Source: Nephrocerus scutellatus
Lineage: Eukaryota > Arthropoda > Insecta > Diptera > Pipunculidae
Reading direction: 5' to 3'
NCBI GenBank assembly: GCA_947095585.1
Contig: OX352761.1
Location: 78,991,267 to 79,055,266 of the forward strand
DNA: 64,000 bases
Positions 19,310 through 30,693 of this stretch are shown here, in pieces. Each line of letters begins with the position of its first letter. Within the stretch, counting starts at the first letter, position 1. The translations under genes and the position numbers were made by a program. Below the pieces are notes generated by a model, which was given only the letters and a program-made list of their open reading frames with translations, was not told where the DNA came from and searched no databases.

Positions 19310-20345
19310 TTGCATTTTACTCTTGCATACCGAATTGAATACGAATTACTTGAAAAAATTGCTTTGTTCCAGAAATTCAAGACCATAATGATCATAATCC
19401 AGAATTTCCATAGGAAGAAGTCTTACAATCGCATCTTAGTCCTGCATACCGAATTTCATACGAATCGCTTAAGAAATGGCTTGGTCCACGAAATTCCAGA
19501 CCTTATTGGCCAGATCCCAGAATTTCCATATGAACTAGGGTTGTAGTCGCATCTTACTCCTACATACCGAATTTAATACGAATCGCTTGAGAAATTGCTT
19601 TGTTCCAGAAATTCCAGACCATAATGATCATATTCCAGAATTTTCATATGAACAAATCTTATAGTCGTATCTTAGTCCTACATATCGAATTTGATACGAA
19701 TCGATTGAGAAATTGCTTGGTCCACAAAATTCAGGAGCCTATTGGCCAGATCCAAGAATTTCCATAGGAACAAATTTTGTAGTCGCATCTTAGTCCTACA
19801 TACCAAATTTCATACAAATCGCTTGAGAAATGGCTTGGTCCCCAAAATTCCAGACCCTATTGGCCAGATTACAGAATTTCCATAGGAACAAGTCTTATAG
19901 TCACATCTTGATCCTACATACCGAATTTCATACGAATCGCTTAAGGAATTGCTTGGTCCACAAAATTCCAGACCGTATTGGCCCTATCCCAGAATTTCCA
20001 TAGGAAGAAGTCATATAGTCGTATCTTAGTCCTACATAGCGAATTTCATACGAATCGATTGAGAAATTGCTTGGTCCACAAAATTCCAGACCCTATTGGC
20101 CACTTCAAAGAATTTCCATAAGAACAAATCTTGTAGTCGCATCTCAGTCCTACATACCAAATTTCATACAAATCGCTTGAGAAATGGCTTGGTCCACGAA
20201 ATTCCAGACCCTATTGGCCAGATCCCAGAATTTCCATAGGAACAAGTCTTATAGTCGTATCTTAGTCCTATATACCGAATTTCATTCGAATCGCTTGAGA
20301 AATTGCTTAATTCAAAAAATTCTAGTTCCTCATGACCAAATCGCA
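19310..20345 (+). repeat. 118-bp satellite array (U1)
   Basis: The phrase CTACATACC(G/A)AATTTCATAC recurs at 19560, 19678, 19796, 19914, 20032 and 20150, an exact 118-bp step; about nine monomers are present. Each carries TTGAGAAAT(T/G)GCTTGGTCC, CCAGACC..ATTGGCCAGATC and AGAATTTCCATAGGAACAA. Monomers differ by roughly a tenth of positions, so the array is older than the U1-U2 duplication, which copied it almost unchanged. Confidence 0.95.
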
Positions 20346-20351
20346 GTGGAT

Positions 20352-20505
20352 ATGAAATAAGTGACATAACATCTGTTAAAAACGTTACTTAACATCTGTT
20401 AAAAAAGTGACATCTGTTAAAAAAAAACGTTATTTAACATATGTAAAAAAAGTGACTTAACATCTGTTAAAAAAACGTTACTTACATCTGTTAAATAGTG
20501 ACATT
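20352..20505 (+). repeat. CTGTTAAAA/CGTTACTT short tandem repeat (U1)
   Basis: Words of the form ACATCTGTTAAAAA, then GTGAC or CGTTACTTA, recur five to six times. The same block is present in every mosaic unit: about 23985, 28780, 29585, 34138, 44238 and 55495, and in part at 56305. It follows the satellite in all U units. Confidence 0.8.
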
Positions 20506-20514
20506 TAACATTTC

Positions 20515-21100
20515 AGTTTTTGAACATGTACGCCTTAAACCTTGTAGTACGACGTTTTCACGTCAAAAACATTTGCAATTCTCTGAGAATTGCTCGCTTC
20601 GTTGTTGGATTGGGAGCACAAATTCTCGCTGAAATGTTTGAGCATAACCGCATGGTGTGAATAATCGAATCGTAATATGTAATGCATATTACAAATAATA
20701 GGCTCGGTCCGCCACTAGCGCCATCTAATGAAAGTAATCAGAAGTGGCTATATAAATGAATGCTCATCATCGAAATACAATTCTGAAGTGCATCCCCATA
20801 CAAAACGGAAATTTTTATTTTCTCGAATTTCCGACTTTTCCTTTGGGGCTTTCCTAAAGCACCCTAGTATTGAGACGAACAAAAAACAAGGATCATCCAA
20901 ACCGGACAAGCCTTTCTCAAGGTTTTTCGAGACTACCGCACGGCAATTAATTTTTATTGCGAGCCCGAAGGGCGAAGCTAATAATCAGAGGACAAGAAAA
21001 TTTTTCGGGCGTACGTGTGTCGGTTTGTGGGTTTATGGGTTTGTGGGTTTGTCCGGTTGTATATCCCGACTTCTACCAGTCAGAATTTGATGGATGGGAC
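20515..21100 (+). other. Palindrome-rich and TATA-like non-coding block (U1)
   Basis: GCAATTCTCTGAGAATTGC near 20575 is a near-perfect palindrome, and CGACGTTTTCACGTC lies just before it. GCGCCATCTAATG follows at about 20719, then GGCTATATAAATGAATGC, a TATA-like box near 20750. A GTTTGTGGGTTTATGGG run lies near 21030. A 120-codon open stretch covers part of the block, but differences between units are mostly amino-acid changing, so I do not call it a gene. The block lies 3' of the minus-strand helicase, where a Helitron 3' region would be. Confidence 0.5.
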
Positions 21101-21117
21101 TTGTTTTAAAACAATTG

Positions 21118-21790
21118 GTAAGTGCTTGGCTTGCGTTGACGTGACGCGCGTCGCGTGTATTTTTTTTTTTAAATTAATTGTTTAAAAACTTGGCTTGCGA
21201 TGACTTGACACATGTCACGTGTTGCGCGTCGCGTGTGGCGCGTGTATTTTTTTTTTAAATACTTTTTTTAAAACTCGGCTTGCGATGACGTGACTCATGT
21301 CGCGTTTCGCACATCGCGTGTGCCGCGTGTGGCGCGTGCAATTATTTTTTATATATACTTTTTTTAAAACTCGGCTTTCGATGACGTGACACGTGTCACG
21401 TGACGCGCGTTGCGTGTGGCGCGTGCAATTTTTTTTTTTTTTAAATACAATTGGTAAGCGCTCGCCTTGCGATGACGTGACGCACGTCGCGTGTCGCACA
21501 TCACGTGTGGCGCGTGTAATTTTTTTTTTAAGAAATACATTTTTTAAAACTTGGCTTGCGATGACGTGACACATGCGCGAGTCGCACGGCGCGTGTGGCG
21601 CGTGTAATTTTTTTTTTTTAATACTTTTTTTAAAACTTGGCTTGCGATGACGTGACACGTGTCACGTGTCGCGCGTTGCGTGTGGACGTGACACATGTCG
21701 CGTGTCGCACGGCGCGTGTGGCGCGTGTAATTTTTTTTTTTAAATTTTTTTTTAAAACTCGGCTTGCGATGACGCGCGAAAAATTTTTTT
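21118..21790 (+). repeat. CpG-rich GCGCGTGT/poly-T tandem repeat (U1)
   Basis: Eight monomers of about 85-95 bp start with CTTGCGATGACGTGACAC or close variants, then (T)CGCGTGTCGCACGGCGCGTG and GGCGCGTGTAA, and end in a run of 8-12 T. CpG density is far above the surrounding AT-rich sequence. U2 has nearly the same array (24750-25405); U3 and U4 keep only two or three monomers (30340-30545, 34905-35090); R1 and R2 lack it. Confidence 0.9.
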
Positions 21791-21844
21791 TTTATAAAAA
21801 AGGTAAAAGGTTAAGAAAAAAAACAGGTTTTTTTAAAAAGTAAA

Positions 21845-21912
21845 ATCCTTTTAGGATAATTCAGTCTTTAGGCTGAATTACAATTATTCATATGGCGAGC
21901 TGAGAAGCTCGC
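21845..21912. other. Cluster of three short hairpins downstream of the helicase stop
   Basis: Three inverted repeats lie within 70 bp: ATCCT-TTT-AGGAT (21845-21857), AATTCAG with CTGAATT (21858-21879) and GCGAGCT-GAGA-AGCTCGC (21895-21912). They lie directly 3' of the minus-strand helicase stop at about 21934. Helitrons use hairpins near the 3' end to terminate; these are candidates, but I see no clear CTRR end next to them. In U3 and U4 the first stem has a mismatch (AAGAT). Confidence 0.6.
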
Positions 21913-21933
21913 TTTACTATCTTATATAGAGAG

Positions 21934-22151
21934 CTAATGCAATCTTCCCATTTCCTCACATGCCTTTCTATTGCCCATATGTAATGATGTAAGTGTTGTT
22001 GAATTTAAATCTTCAAGCCAAAGTCCTTCGATTAATCGAACTCGACGTAAAGTTACGTACGCCTGTCCTAGTGCAAAGATTTTCGATTCCAAATAGATGA
22101 CGGCACGATCAACTGTGGTTCCTTGCATTTTTTGCACTGTTGATGGCATAC
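21934..22151 (-). pseudogene. Helitron-type helicase, C-terminal end only (U1)
   Basis: About 70 codons read STVQKMQGTTVDRAVIYLE and FALGQAYVTLRRVRLIEGLW. QKMQGxTVDxAVI and GQAYVxLxRVR are the last motifs (V and VI) of PIF1-family superfamily-1 helicases such as those of Helitrons. The frame is cut at 22151 by the duplication junction with Mag integrase sequence. VTLRRVR replaces the common VALSRV, so an arginine-finger neighbour is changed. Confidence 0.8.
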
Positions 22152-22387
22152 ATACATTTAGGATAAATATTAAGAATATGGTTCGACGAGTGTCCAGATA
22201 TCAAATAATACAATCTGCTTTGGAAGACAAGTTTCACCCTTCATTTGATATTATTCATGAGAACAATAAAGAAAGTCAAAACAAAAAAAAACACGAAGCG
22301 AAGAAAGTGACGATGATTTTATATGGATACGAAGATCCAATAGAATTACTCCAAATAGATTCGAATATTCAAAGTTTGCAAGCCTAA
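22152..22387 (+). pseudogene. pol: Mag-type integrase C-terminus (U2), truncated
   Basis: Only the end of the domain is present, from HTFRINIKNMVRRVSRY to the Lys-rich tail, because the first part was replaced by helicase sequence at the junction. An open frame spans the junction by chance. Polypurine tract and LTR (from 22569) follow exactly as in U1. Confidence 0.7.
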
Positions 22388-22554
22388 ATTATTAATTAAA
22401 CTAAATTAAAAGTTTGTAATACATAGGTGATAAATTAAAACTGTCAACAATTTTTTTTATAAATACATTGTAATAAATAAAATATAAAAATAAATTGTTA
22501 TTTTAGCATGTAATTGAATTCAAATGATAAATTGCTACAAATTAAGTTCTATTC

Positions 22555-22847
22555 AAAAAAGGGGAAAATGTTGTATATACTTGTAACTTGAGTCACCCTA
22601 TATTTATATGCTAAATTATAACGGAGTCATTTAAAGAAAAATGTAATCTTTATGGTGATGAGAGTCAGTCGAAAGTTGAAGCCGGCAGAATAAAGTGCAT
22701 ATTGTATTTACGGAGTTGTCGTTTAAATCTTATTAAAAAAATACATATTAGTTTGTTTGTGATATACTGAAAAGAAACTTAAAGTGGATAATTCATGCAT
22801 GTAGGCTTAATTCTATGTTAATAAACGTAAATAATATATATATAGTT
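22555..22847 (+). repeat. Polypurine tract and 3' LTR of the Mag-type element (U2)
   Basis: The tract AAAAAAGGGGAAAA precedes TGTTGTATATACTTG at 22569. The copy matches U1 base for base over most of its length. The outer edge is as uncertain as in U1. Confidence 0.65.
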
Positions 22848-22940
22848 CAGGGTTTTTTTTTTTCATTTATATATTGTTTTTTTTTCTTCGTGGATGGAAA
22901 ATTTCTACTGAATTGGAAATTTTGTCGTCACAGGTTATAG

Positions 22941-23978
22941 TTGCATTTTACTCTTGCATACCGAATTGAATACGAATTACTTGAAAAAATTGCTTTGTTC
23001 CAGAAATTCAAGACCATAATGATCATAATCCAGAATTTCCATAGGAAGAAGTCTTACAATCGCATCTTAGTCCTGCATACCGAATTTCATACGAATCGCT
23101 TAAGAAATGGCTTGGTCCACGAAATTCCAGACCTTATTGGCCAGATCCCAGAATTTCCATATGAACTAGGGTTGTAGTCGCATCTTACTCCTACATACCG
23201 AATTTAATACGAATCGCTTGAGAAATTGCTTTGTTCCAGAAATTCCAGACCATAATGATCATATTCCAGAATTTTCATATGAACAAATCTTATAGTCGTA
23301 TCTTAGTCCTACATATCGAATTTGATACGAATCGATTGAGAAATTGCTTGGTCCACAAAATTCAGGAGCCTATTGGCCAGATCCAAGAATTTCCATAGTA
23401 ACAAATTTTGTAGTCGCATCTTAGTCCTACATACCAAATTTCATACAAATCGCTTGAGAAATGGCTTGGTCCCCAAAATTCCAGACCCTATTGGCCAGAT
23501 TACAGAATTTCCATAGGAACAAGTCTTATAGTCACATCTTGATCCTACATACCGAATTTCATACGAATCGCTTAAGGAATTGCTTGGTCCACAAAATTCC
23601 AGACCGTATTGGCCCTATCCCAGAATTTCCATAGGAAGAAGTCATATAGTCGTATCTTAGTCCTACATAGCGAATTTCATACGAATCGATTGAGAAATTG
23701 CTTGGTCCACAAAATTCCAGACCCTATTGGCCACTTCAAAAAATTTCCATAAGAACAAATCTTGTAGTCGCATCTCAGTCCTACATACCAAATTTCATAC
23801 AAATCGCTTGAGAAATGGCTTGGTCCACGAAATTCCAGACCCTATTGGCTAGATCCCAGAATTTCCATAGGAACAAGTCTTATAGTCGTATCTTAGTCCT
23901 ATATACCGAATTTCATTCGAATCGCTTGAGAAATTGCTTAATTCAAAAAATTCTAGTTCCTCATGACCAAATCGCAGT
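22941..23978 (+). repeat. 118-bp satellite array (U2)
   Basis: Same monomers in the same order as U1, with scattered single-base differences (for example CCATAGTAAC near 23396 in place of CCATAGGAAC). The near identity shows the whole array was copied as a block. Confidence 0.95.
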
Positions 23979-24749
23979 GGATATTAAATAAGTGACATAA
24001 CATCTGTTAAAAACGTTACTTAACATCTGTTAAAAAAGTGACATCTGTTAAAAAAAAAACGTTATTTAACATATGTAAAAAAAGTGACTTAACATCTGTT
24101 AAAAAAACGTTACTTACATCTGTTAAATAGTGACATTTGACATTTCAGTTTTTGAACATGTACGCCTTAAACCTTGTAGTACGACGTTTTCACGTCAAAA
24201 ACATTTGCAATTCTCTGAGAATTGCTCGCTTCGTTGTTGGATTGGGAGCACAAATTCTCGCTGAAATGTTTGAGCATAACCGCATGGTGTGAATAATCGA
24301 ATCGTAATATGTAATGCATATTACAAATAATAGGCTCGGTCCGCCACTAGCGCCATCTAATGAAAGTAATCAGAAGTGGCTATATAAATGAATGCTCATC
24401 ATCGAAATACAATTCTGAAGTGCATCCCCATACAAAACGGAAATTTTTATTTTCTCGAATTTCCGACTTTTCCTTTGGGGCTTTCCTAAAGCACCCTAGT
24501 ATTGAGACGAACAAAAAAAAAGGATCATCCAAACCGGACAAGCCTTTCTCAAGGTTTTTCGAGACTACCGCACGGCAATTAATTTTTATTGCGAGCCCGA
24601 AGGGCGAAGCTAATAATCAGAGGACAAGAAAATTTTTCGGGCGTACGTGTGTCGGTTTGTGGGTTTATGGGTTTGTGGGTTTGTCCGGTTGTATATCCCG
24701 ACTTCTACCAGTCAGAATTTGATGGATGGGACTTGTTTTAAAACAATTG

Positions 24750-25405
24750 GTAAGTGCTTGGCTTGCGTTGACGTGACGCGCGTCGCGTGTATTTTTTTTT
24801 TTAAATTAATTGTTTAAAAACTTGGCTTGCGATGACTTGACACATGTCACGTGTTGCGCGTCGCGTGTGGCGCGTGTATTTTTTTTTTAAATACTTTTTT
24901 TAAAACTCGGCTTGCGATGACGTGACACATGTCGCGTTTCGCACATCGCGTGTGGCGCGTGCAATTTTTTTTTTATATATACTTTTTTTAAAACTCGGCT
25001 TTCGATGACGTGACACGTGTCACGTGACGCGCGTTGCGTGTGGCGCGTGCAATTTTTTTTTTTTAAATACAATTGGTAAGCGCTCGCCTTGCGATGACGT
25101 GACGCACGTCGCGTGTCGCACATCACGTGTGGCGCGTGTAATTTTTTTTTTAAGAAATACATTTTTTAAAACTTGGCTTGCGATGACGTGACACATGCGC
25201 GAGTCGCACGGCGCGTGTGGCGCGTGTAATTTTTTTTTTTTAATACTTTTTTTAAAACTTGGCTTGCGATGACGTGACACGTGTCACGTGTCGCGCGTTG
25301 CGTGTGGACGTGACACATGTCGCGTGTCGCACGGCGCGTGTGGCGCGTGTAATTTTTTTTTTTTAAATTTTTTTTTAAAACTCGGCTTGCGATGACGCGC
25401 GAAAA
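24750..25405 (+). repeat. CpG-rich GCGCGTGT/poly-T tandem repeat (U2)
   Basis: The array parallels that of U1, with small T-run differences and a short deletion of GCCGCGTGT near 24950. The hairpin cluster follows at about 25468-25536. Confidence 0.9.
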
Positions 25406-25558
25406 AATTTTTTTTTTTATAAAAAAGGTAAAAGGTTAAGAAAAAAAACAGGTTTTTTTAAAAAGTAAAATCCTTTTAGGATAATTCAGTCTTTAGGCTG
25501 AATTACAATTATTCATATGGCGAGCTGAGAAGCTCGCTTTACTATCTTATATAGAGAG

Positions 25559-26530
25559 CTAATGCAATCTTCCCATTTCCTCACATGCCTTTCTATTGCC
25601 CATATGTAATGATGTAAGTGTTGTTGAATTTAAATCTTCAAGCCAAAGTCCTTCGATTAATCGAACTCGACGTAAAGTTACGTACGCCTGTCCTAGTGCA
25701 AAGATTTTCGATTCCAAATAGATGACGGCACGATCAACTGTGGTTCCTTGCTTTTGTTGCACTGTTGATGGCCAAGGTAAAGTCAACGGTAGCATTTGTC
25801 TTTCTGCAGTTCCATAAGAATATTTTGCTTGGAATTGTACCTTCATCGGGTCATTCTTTTGATTCCAAAATTGAATTGTACTGATGGAATGTCATCTGAT
25901 CTCTTCGGAAGTGTGGACAGATAATTCCGAAAACTTCGCCCATCGCACCATTGATTAATCCCTTACTTGTGTCCTTACTTAATTGTGTCCAGTGAAGAGT
26001 GTCATTTTCTTTGATAATGTTCCAGTTTCGTTGATGTCAATTGAAATCACTTTTTCCAAGTCAGCAATTTTCAAGTTGCGATCGGTGCCAATAATCCTGT
26101 CTTGAACAGTGACCGTGACCAAAATGATCTAAGACTGCGCGATTGTGGCTATCGACTTGATTAATTATTGAATATATCCGTAGAGCTCTCCCAACAGCGA
26201 AATCGCCAATGTTGCTTCCTTCCAATTAAGTCAAAAGCATCTGAATTTGGTGTCTTTTGACCTGGCCCACTCGCAAGTCATTTTGAAAATCGAAAAAAGT
26301 TCAGGGTGACACAACTTTTTTGTCGTCTTTCTGACTTTCATATTTTGTATGAAATTTCAGAAAGAAAACTCAAGCCACAAATGAGTTGCTTTGCTGGCTG
26401 CATGCGGTTTAGTTGATGGAAAACGGTACTTCCTCTTACTGGTTGTAATTGCAAAAGATCGCCTAATATCAACATATTCAGTCCTTGCTGGGTTTCAATT
26501 GTTTCAAGCGCTGATGAATCATGCATAGTA
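25559..26530 (-). pseudogene. Helitron-type helicase, C-terminal half (U2)
   Basis: From high to low coordinates, one frame carries LILGDLLQLQPVRGSTVFHQ, the GD-Q motif III region of PIF1-type helicases. After stops and frameshifts come DRIIGT..NLKIADLEK-like text and the C-terminal STVQ..QGTTVDRAVIYLE and GQAYVTLRRVR motifs. Here the QKMQ of other copies reads QQKQ. A short deletion near 25985 removes a segment kept in R1 and R2. LINE D sequence interrupts upstream of motif III. Confidence 0.8.
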
Positions 26531-26534
26531 TCTC

Positions 26535-26847
26535 GTACGATACCATTGAAATATCATCATTTCATTTCATTTATTTATTTAATTTTTATACAATGCAACA
26601 ACTAGGTCGCTTCATGTAAATACATTGTAATTACACTGCATAAACAGCAGTTTACATTTAGTTAGCTACATTGGTTGAATATTGATCTTAATCACTATAT
26701 GTATATCATAACTATATATATATTTTTTTTTTTTATATATATATAATACAACAATTTTGTCATATTTATATATATATTTTTTTTTTATATATATATAATA
26801 CAACAATTTTGTCATTTATAATAAAACAAAAATATATATAATATATT

Positions 26848-26893
<46 letters not shown>

Positions 26894-27088
26894 ATAATAA
26901 TAGTAATTATAATTATAATTACTGTCTTTTATTACGCACACATTGTTCACCGACTATTCAGAAATCTCACACACTCATTTCTAAATCTGTCCCATCGAGG
27001 AATATTTTTAATATTTGTTGGAATCGAATTCCATAACCTAGCACCTCTTCTCAAAAATGCGCCTTTCATATAATGAGTATAAGCCCTT
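26535..27088 (-). mobile_element. 3' end of LINE D (U2), truncated
   Basis: On the minus strand a short C-terminal coding piece (RRGARLWNSIPTNIKNIPRW) is followed by an AT-rich 3' UTR with long (TA)n and poly-T runs and a terminal AAATGAAATGAAATGATGAT. It matches 36248-36700. The 5' side stops at the junction with Mag integrase near 27088. It keeps about 24 bp (THYMKGAF) that the longer D copy lacks. Confidence 0.8.
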
Positions 27089-27418
27089 TAAAGTAGGAGA
27101 CAAAATTATGTACCGAAATCATTATCGCAGTTATCATAAATGGATTCCAGGTAGAATATTAAAGTGTTTATCAAAACATACATTTAGGATAAATATTAAG
27201 AATATGGTTCGACGAGTGTCCAGATATCAAATAATACAATCTGCTTTGGAAGACAAGTTTCACCCTTCATTTGATATTATTCATGAGAACAATAAAGAAA
27301 GTCAAAACAAAAAAAAAAACACGAAGCGAAGAAAGTGACGATCGATGATTTTATATGGATACGAAGATCCAATAGAATTACTCCAAATAGATTCGAATAT
27401 TCAAAGTTTGCAAGCCTA
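27088..27418 (+). pseudogene. pol: Mag-type integrase C-terminus (U3)
   Basis: The domain runs from FKVGDKIMYRNHYRSYHKW to the Lys-rich tail. The open frame begins in LINE D sequence and crosses the junction, so its start is artificial. A longer A-run and an inserted ATCG shift the final codons. A 112-bp duplication of the pol end and first 3' UTR bases follows. Confidence 0.7.
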
Positions 27419-27698
27419 AATTATTAATTAAACTAAATTAAAAGTAATGACGATCGATGATTTTATATGGATACGACGATCCAATAGAATTACTCCAAAT
27501 AGATTCGAATATTCAAAGTTTGCAAGCCTAAATTATTAATTAAACTAAATTAAAAGTTTGTAATACATAGGTGATAAATTAAAACTGTCAACAATTTTTT
27601 TTATAAATACATTGTAATAAATAAAATATAAAAATAAATTGTTATTTTAGCATGTAATTGAATTCAAATGATAAATTGCTACAAATTAAGTTCTATTC

Positions 27699-27990
27699 AA
27701 AAAAGGGGAAAATGTTGTATATACTTGTAACTTGAGTCACCCTATATTTATATGCTAAATTATAACGGAGTCATTTAAAGAAAAATGTAATATTTATGGT
27801 GATGAGAGTCAGTCGAAAGTTGAAGCCGGCAGAATAAAGTGCATATTGTATTTACGGAGTTGTCGTTTAAATCTTATTAAAAAAATACATATTAGTTTGT
27901 TTGTGATATACTGAAAAGAAACTTAAAGTGGATAATTCATGCATGTAGGCTTAATTCTATGTTAATAAACGTAAATAATATATATATAGT
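27699..27990 (+). repeat. Polypurine tract and 3' LTR of the Mag-type element (U3)
   Basis: The tract precedes TGTTGTATATACTTG at 27713. A C-to-A change (GTAATATTTATGG) is among the few differences from U1. Confidence 0.65.
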
Positions 27991-28083
27991 TCAGGGTTTT
28001 TTTTTTCATTTATATATTGTTTTTTTTTCTTCGTGGATGGAAAATTTCTACTGAATTGGAAATTTTGTCGTCACAGGTTATAG

Positions 28084-29580
28084 TTGCATTTTACTCTTGC
28101 ATACCGAATTGAATACGAATTACTTGAAAAAATTGCTTTGTTCCAGAAATTCAAGACCATAATGATCATAATCCAGAATTTCCATAGGAAGAAGTCTTAC
28201 AATCGCATCTTAGTCCTGCATACCGAATTTCATACGAATCGCTTAAGAAATGGCTTGGTCCACGAAATTCCAGACCCTATTGGCCAGATCCCAGAATTTC
28301 CATATGAACTAGGGTTGTAGTCGCATCTTACTCCTACATACCGAATTTAATACGAATCGCTTGAGAAATTGCTTTGTTCCAGAAATTCCAGACCATAATG
28401 ATCATATTCCAGAATTTTCATATGAACAAATCTTATAGTCGTATCTTAGTCCTACATATCGAATTTGATACGAATCGATTGAGAAATTGCTTTGTCCACA
28501 AAATTCAGGAGCCTATTGGCCAGATCCAAGAATTTCCATAGGAACAAATTTTGTAGTCGCATCTTAGTCCTACATACCAAATTTCATACAAATCGCTTGA
28601 GAAATGGCTTGGTCCACGAAATTCCAGACCCTATTGGCCAGATCCCAGAATTTCCATAGGAACAAGTCTTACAGTCGTATCTTAGTCCTATATACCGAAT
28701 TTCATTCGAATCGCTTGAGAAATTGCTTAATTCAAAAAATTCTAGTTCCTCATGACCAAATCGCAGTGGATATTAAATAAGTGACATAACATCTGTTAAA
28801 AACGTTACTTAACATCTGTTAAAAAAGTGACATCTGTTAAAAAAAAACGTTATTTAACATATGTAAAAAAAGTGACTTAACATCTGTTAAAAAAACGTTA
28901 CTTACATCTGTTAAATAGTGACATTTAACATTTCAGTTTTTGAACATGTACGCCTTAAACCTTGTAGTACGACGTTTTCACGTCAAAAACATTTGCAATT
29001 CTCTGAGAATTGCTCGCTTCGTTGTTGGATTGGGAGCACAAATTCTCGCTGAAATGTTTGAGCATAACCGCATGGTGTGAATAATCGAATCGTAATATGT
29101 AATGCATATTACAAATAATAGGCTCGGTCCGCCACCAGCGCCAGAAGTGGCTATATAAATGAATGCTCATCATCGAAATACAATTCTGAAGTGCATCCCC
29201 ATACAAAACGGAAATTTTTTTTTTCCATAGGAAGAAGTCATATAGTCGTATCTTAGTCCTACATAACGAATTTCATACGAATCGATTGAGAAATTGCTTG
29301 GTCCACAAAATTCCAGACCCTATTGGCCACTTCAAAGAATTTCCATAAGAACAAATCTTGTAGTCGCATCTCAGTCCTACATACCAAATTTCATACAAAT
29401 CGCTTGAGAAATGGCTTGGTCCACGAAATTCCAGACCCTATTGACCAGATCCCAGAATTTCCATAGGAACAAGTCTTATAGTCGTATCTTAGTCCTATAT
29501 ACCGAATTTCATACGAATCGCTTGAGAAATTGCTTAATTCAAAAAATTCTAGTTCCTCATGACCAAATCGCAGTGGATAT
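28084..29580 (+). repeat. 118-bp satellite in two separated blocks (U3)
   Basis: The first block (28084-28770) has about six monomers and lacks three that are present in U1. It is followed by the CTGTTAAAA and palindrome blocks, a break at a T-run near 29215, and a second satellite block (29226-29575) of about three monomers that restarts with CCATAGGAAGAAGTCATATAG. The second block carries the monomers the first has lost, which points to unequal exchange. Confidence 0.85.
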
Positions 29581-30339
29581 TAAATAAGTGACATAACATC
29601 TGTTAAAAACGTTACTTAACATCTGTTAAAAAAGTGACATCTGTTAAAAAAAAACGTTATTTAACATATGTAAAAAAAGTGACTTAACATCTGTTAAAAA
29701 AACGTTACTTACATCTGTTAAATAGTGACATTTAACATTTCAGTTTTTGAACATGTACCCCTTAAACCTTGTAGTACGACGTTTTCACGTCAAAAACATT
29801 TGCCATTCTCTGAGAATTGCTCGCTTCGTTGTTGGATTGGGAGCACAAATTCTCGCTGAAATGTTTGAGCATAACCGCATGGTGTGAATAATCGAATCGT
29901 AATATGTAATGCATATTACAAATAATAGGCTAGGTCCGCCACTAGCGCCATCTAATGAAAGTAATCAGAAGTGGCTATATAAATGAATGCTCATTATCGA
30001 AATACAATTCTGAAGTGCATCCCCATACAAAACGGAAATTTTTATTTTCTCGATTTTCCGACTTTTCCTTTGGGGCTTTCCTAAAGCACCCTAGTATTGA
30101 GACGATCAAAAAAAAAAAAGGATCATCCAAACCGGACAAGCCTTTCTCAAGGTTTTTCGAGACTACCGCACGGCAGTTAATTTTTATTGCGCGCCCGAAG
30201 GGCGAAGCTAATAATCAGAGGACAAGAAAATTTTTCTGGCGTACGTGTGTCGGTTTGTGGGTTTATGGGTTTGTGGGTTTGTCCGGTTGTATATCCCGAC
30301 TTCTACCAGTCAGAATTTGATGGGACTTGTTTTAAAACA

Positions 30340-30545
30340 AATGGTAACGCGTAAACGCGCGTCGCGTGTATTTTTTTTTTTAAATTACTTGTTTTATAAC
30401 TTGGCTTGCGATGACTTGACACATGTCACGTGTTGCGCGTTGCGTGTGGACGTGACACATGTCGCGTGTCGCACGGCGCGTGTGGCGCGTGTAATTTTTT
30501 TTTTTAAATTTTTTTTTAAAACTTGTGATGACGCGCGAAAAAAAT
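30340..30545 (+). repeat. Shortened CpG-rich repeat (U3)
   Basis: Two to three monomers remain, including GACACATGTCACGTGTTGCG and GTCGCACGGCGCGTGTGGCG. U4 has a similarly reduced array, so U3 and U4 share the contraction. Confidence 0.85.
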
Positions 30546-30693
30546 TTTTTTTTTATAAAAAAGGTAAAAGGTTAAGAAAAAAAAGGTTTTTTTTAAAAAG
30601 TAAAATCCTTTTAAGATAATTCAGTCTTTAGGCTGAATTACAATTATTCATATGGCGAGCTGAGAAGCTCGCTTTACTATCTTATATAGAGAG

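Larger units (their letters stand above)
18238..22151 (+). other. Mosaic unit U1
   Basis: Order on plus: Mag integrase C-terminus, 3' UTR, polypurine tract, LTR, 118-bp satellite, CTGTTAAAA repeat, palindromic block, TATA-like block, CpG-rich repeat, hairpin cluster, and 3' end of the minus-strand helicase. The segment from 18521 to 22151 repeats in U2 with a 3,631-bp offset. At 22151 the helicase passes directly into Mag integrase sequence in mid-frame of both, which marks the duplication junction. Confidence 0.85.
22152..27088 (+). other. Mosaic unit U2
   Basis: The first 3.6 kb are almost identical to U1. Beyond the U1 end point the unit continues through more of the helicase (to about 26530), then the 3' end of LINE D (26535-27088). 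It ends where LINE D joins the next Mag integrase copy at CCCTTTAAAG near 27085-27092. Confidence 0.85.

Noticed and set aside
19310..19546. Identical 78-codon ORF in all four U units
   Set aside because: It lies wholly in the 118-bp satellite and only exists because the unit was copied; its start and end fall at arbitrary monomer positions.
20728..21090. A 120-121 codon ORF open in U1, U2, U3 and U4 and largely in R1
   Set aside because: Differences between units are mainly amino-acid changing (for example Ser to Leu, Ile to Phe, Gly to Trp), an A-run alters its length and R2 loses the frame. The open state reflects recent duplication, not selection.
21215..21658. Arg/His/Lys-rich ORFs on the minus strand in the CpG-rich repeat
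   Set aside because: The residues are direct readings of the repeat and its T-runs; monomer lengths are not multiples of three and frames change between units.
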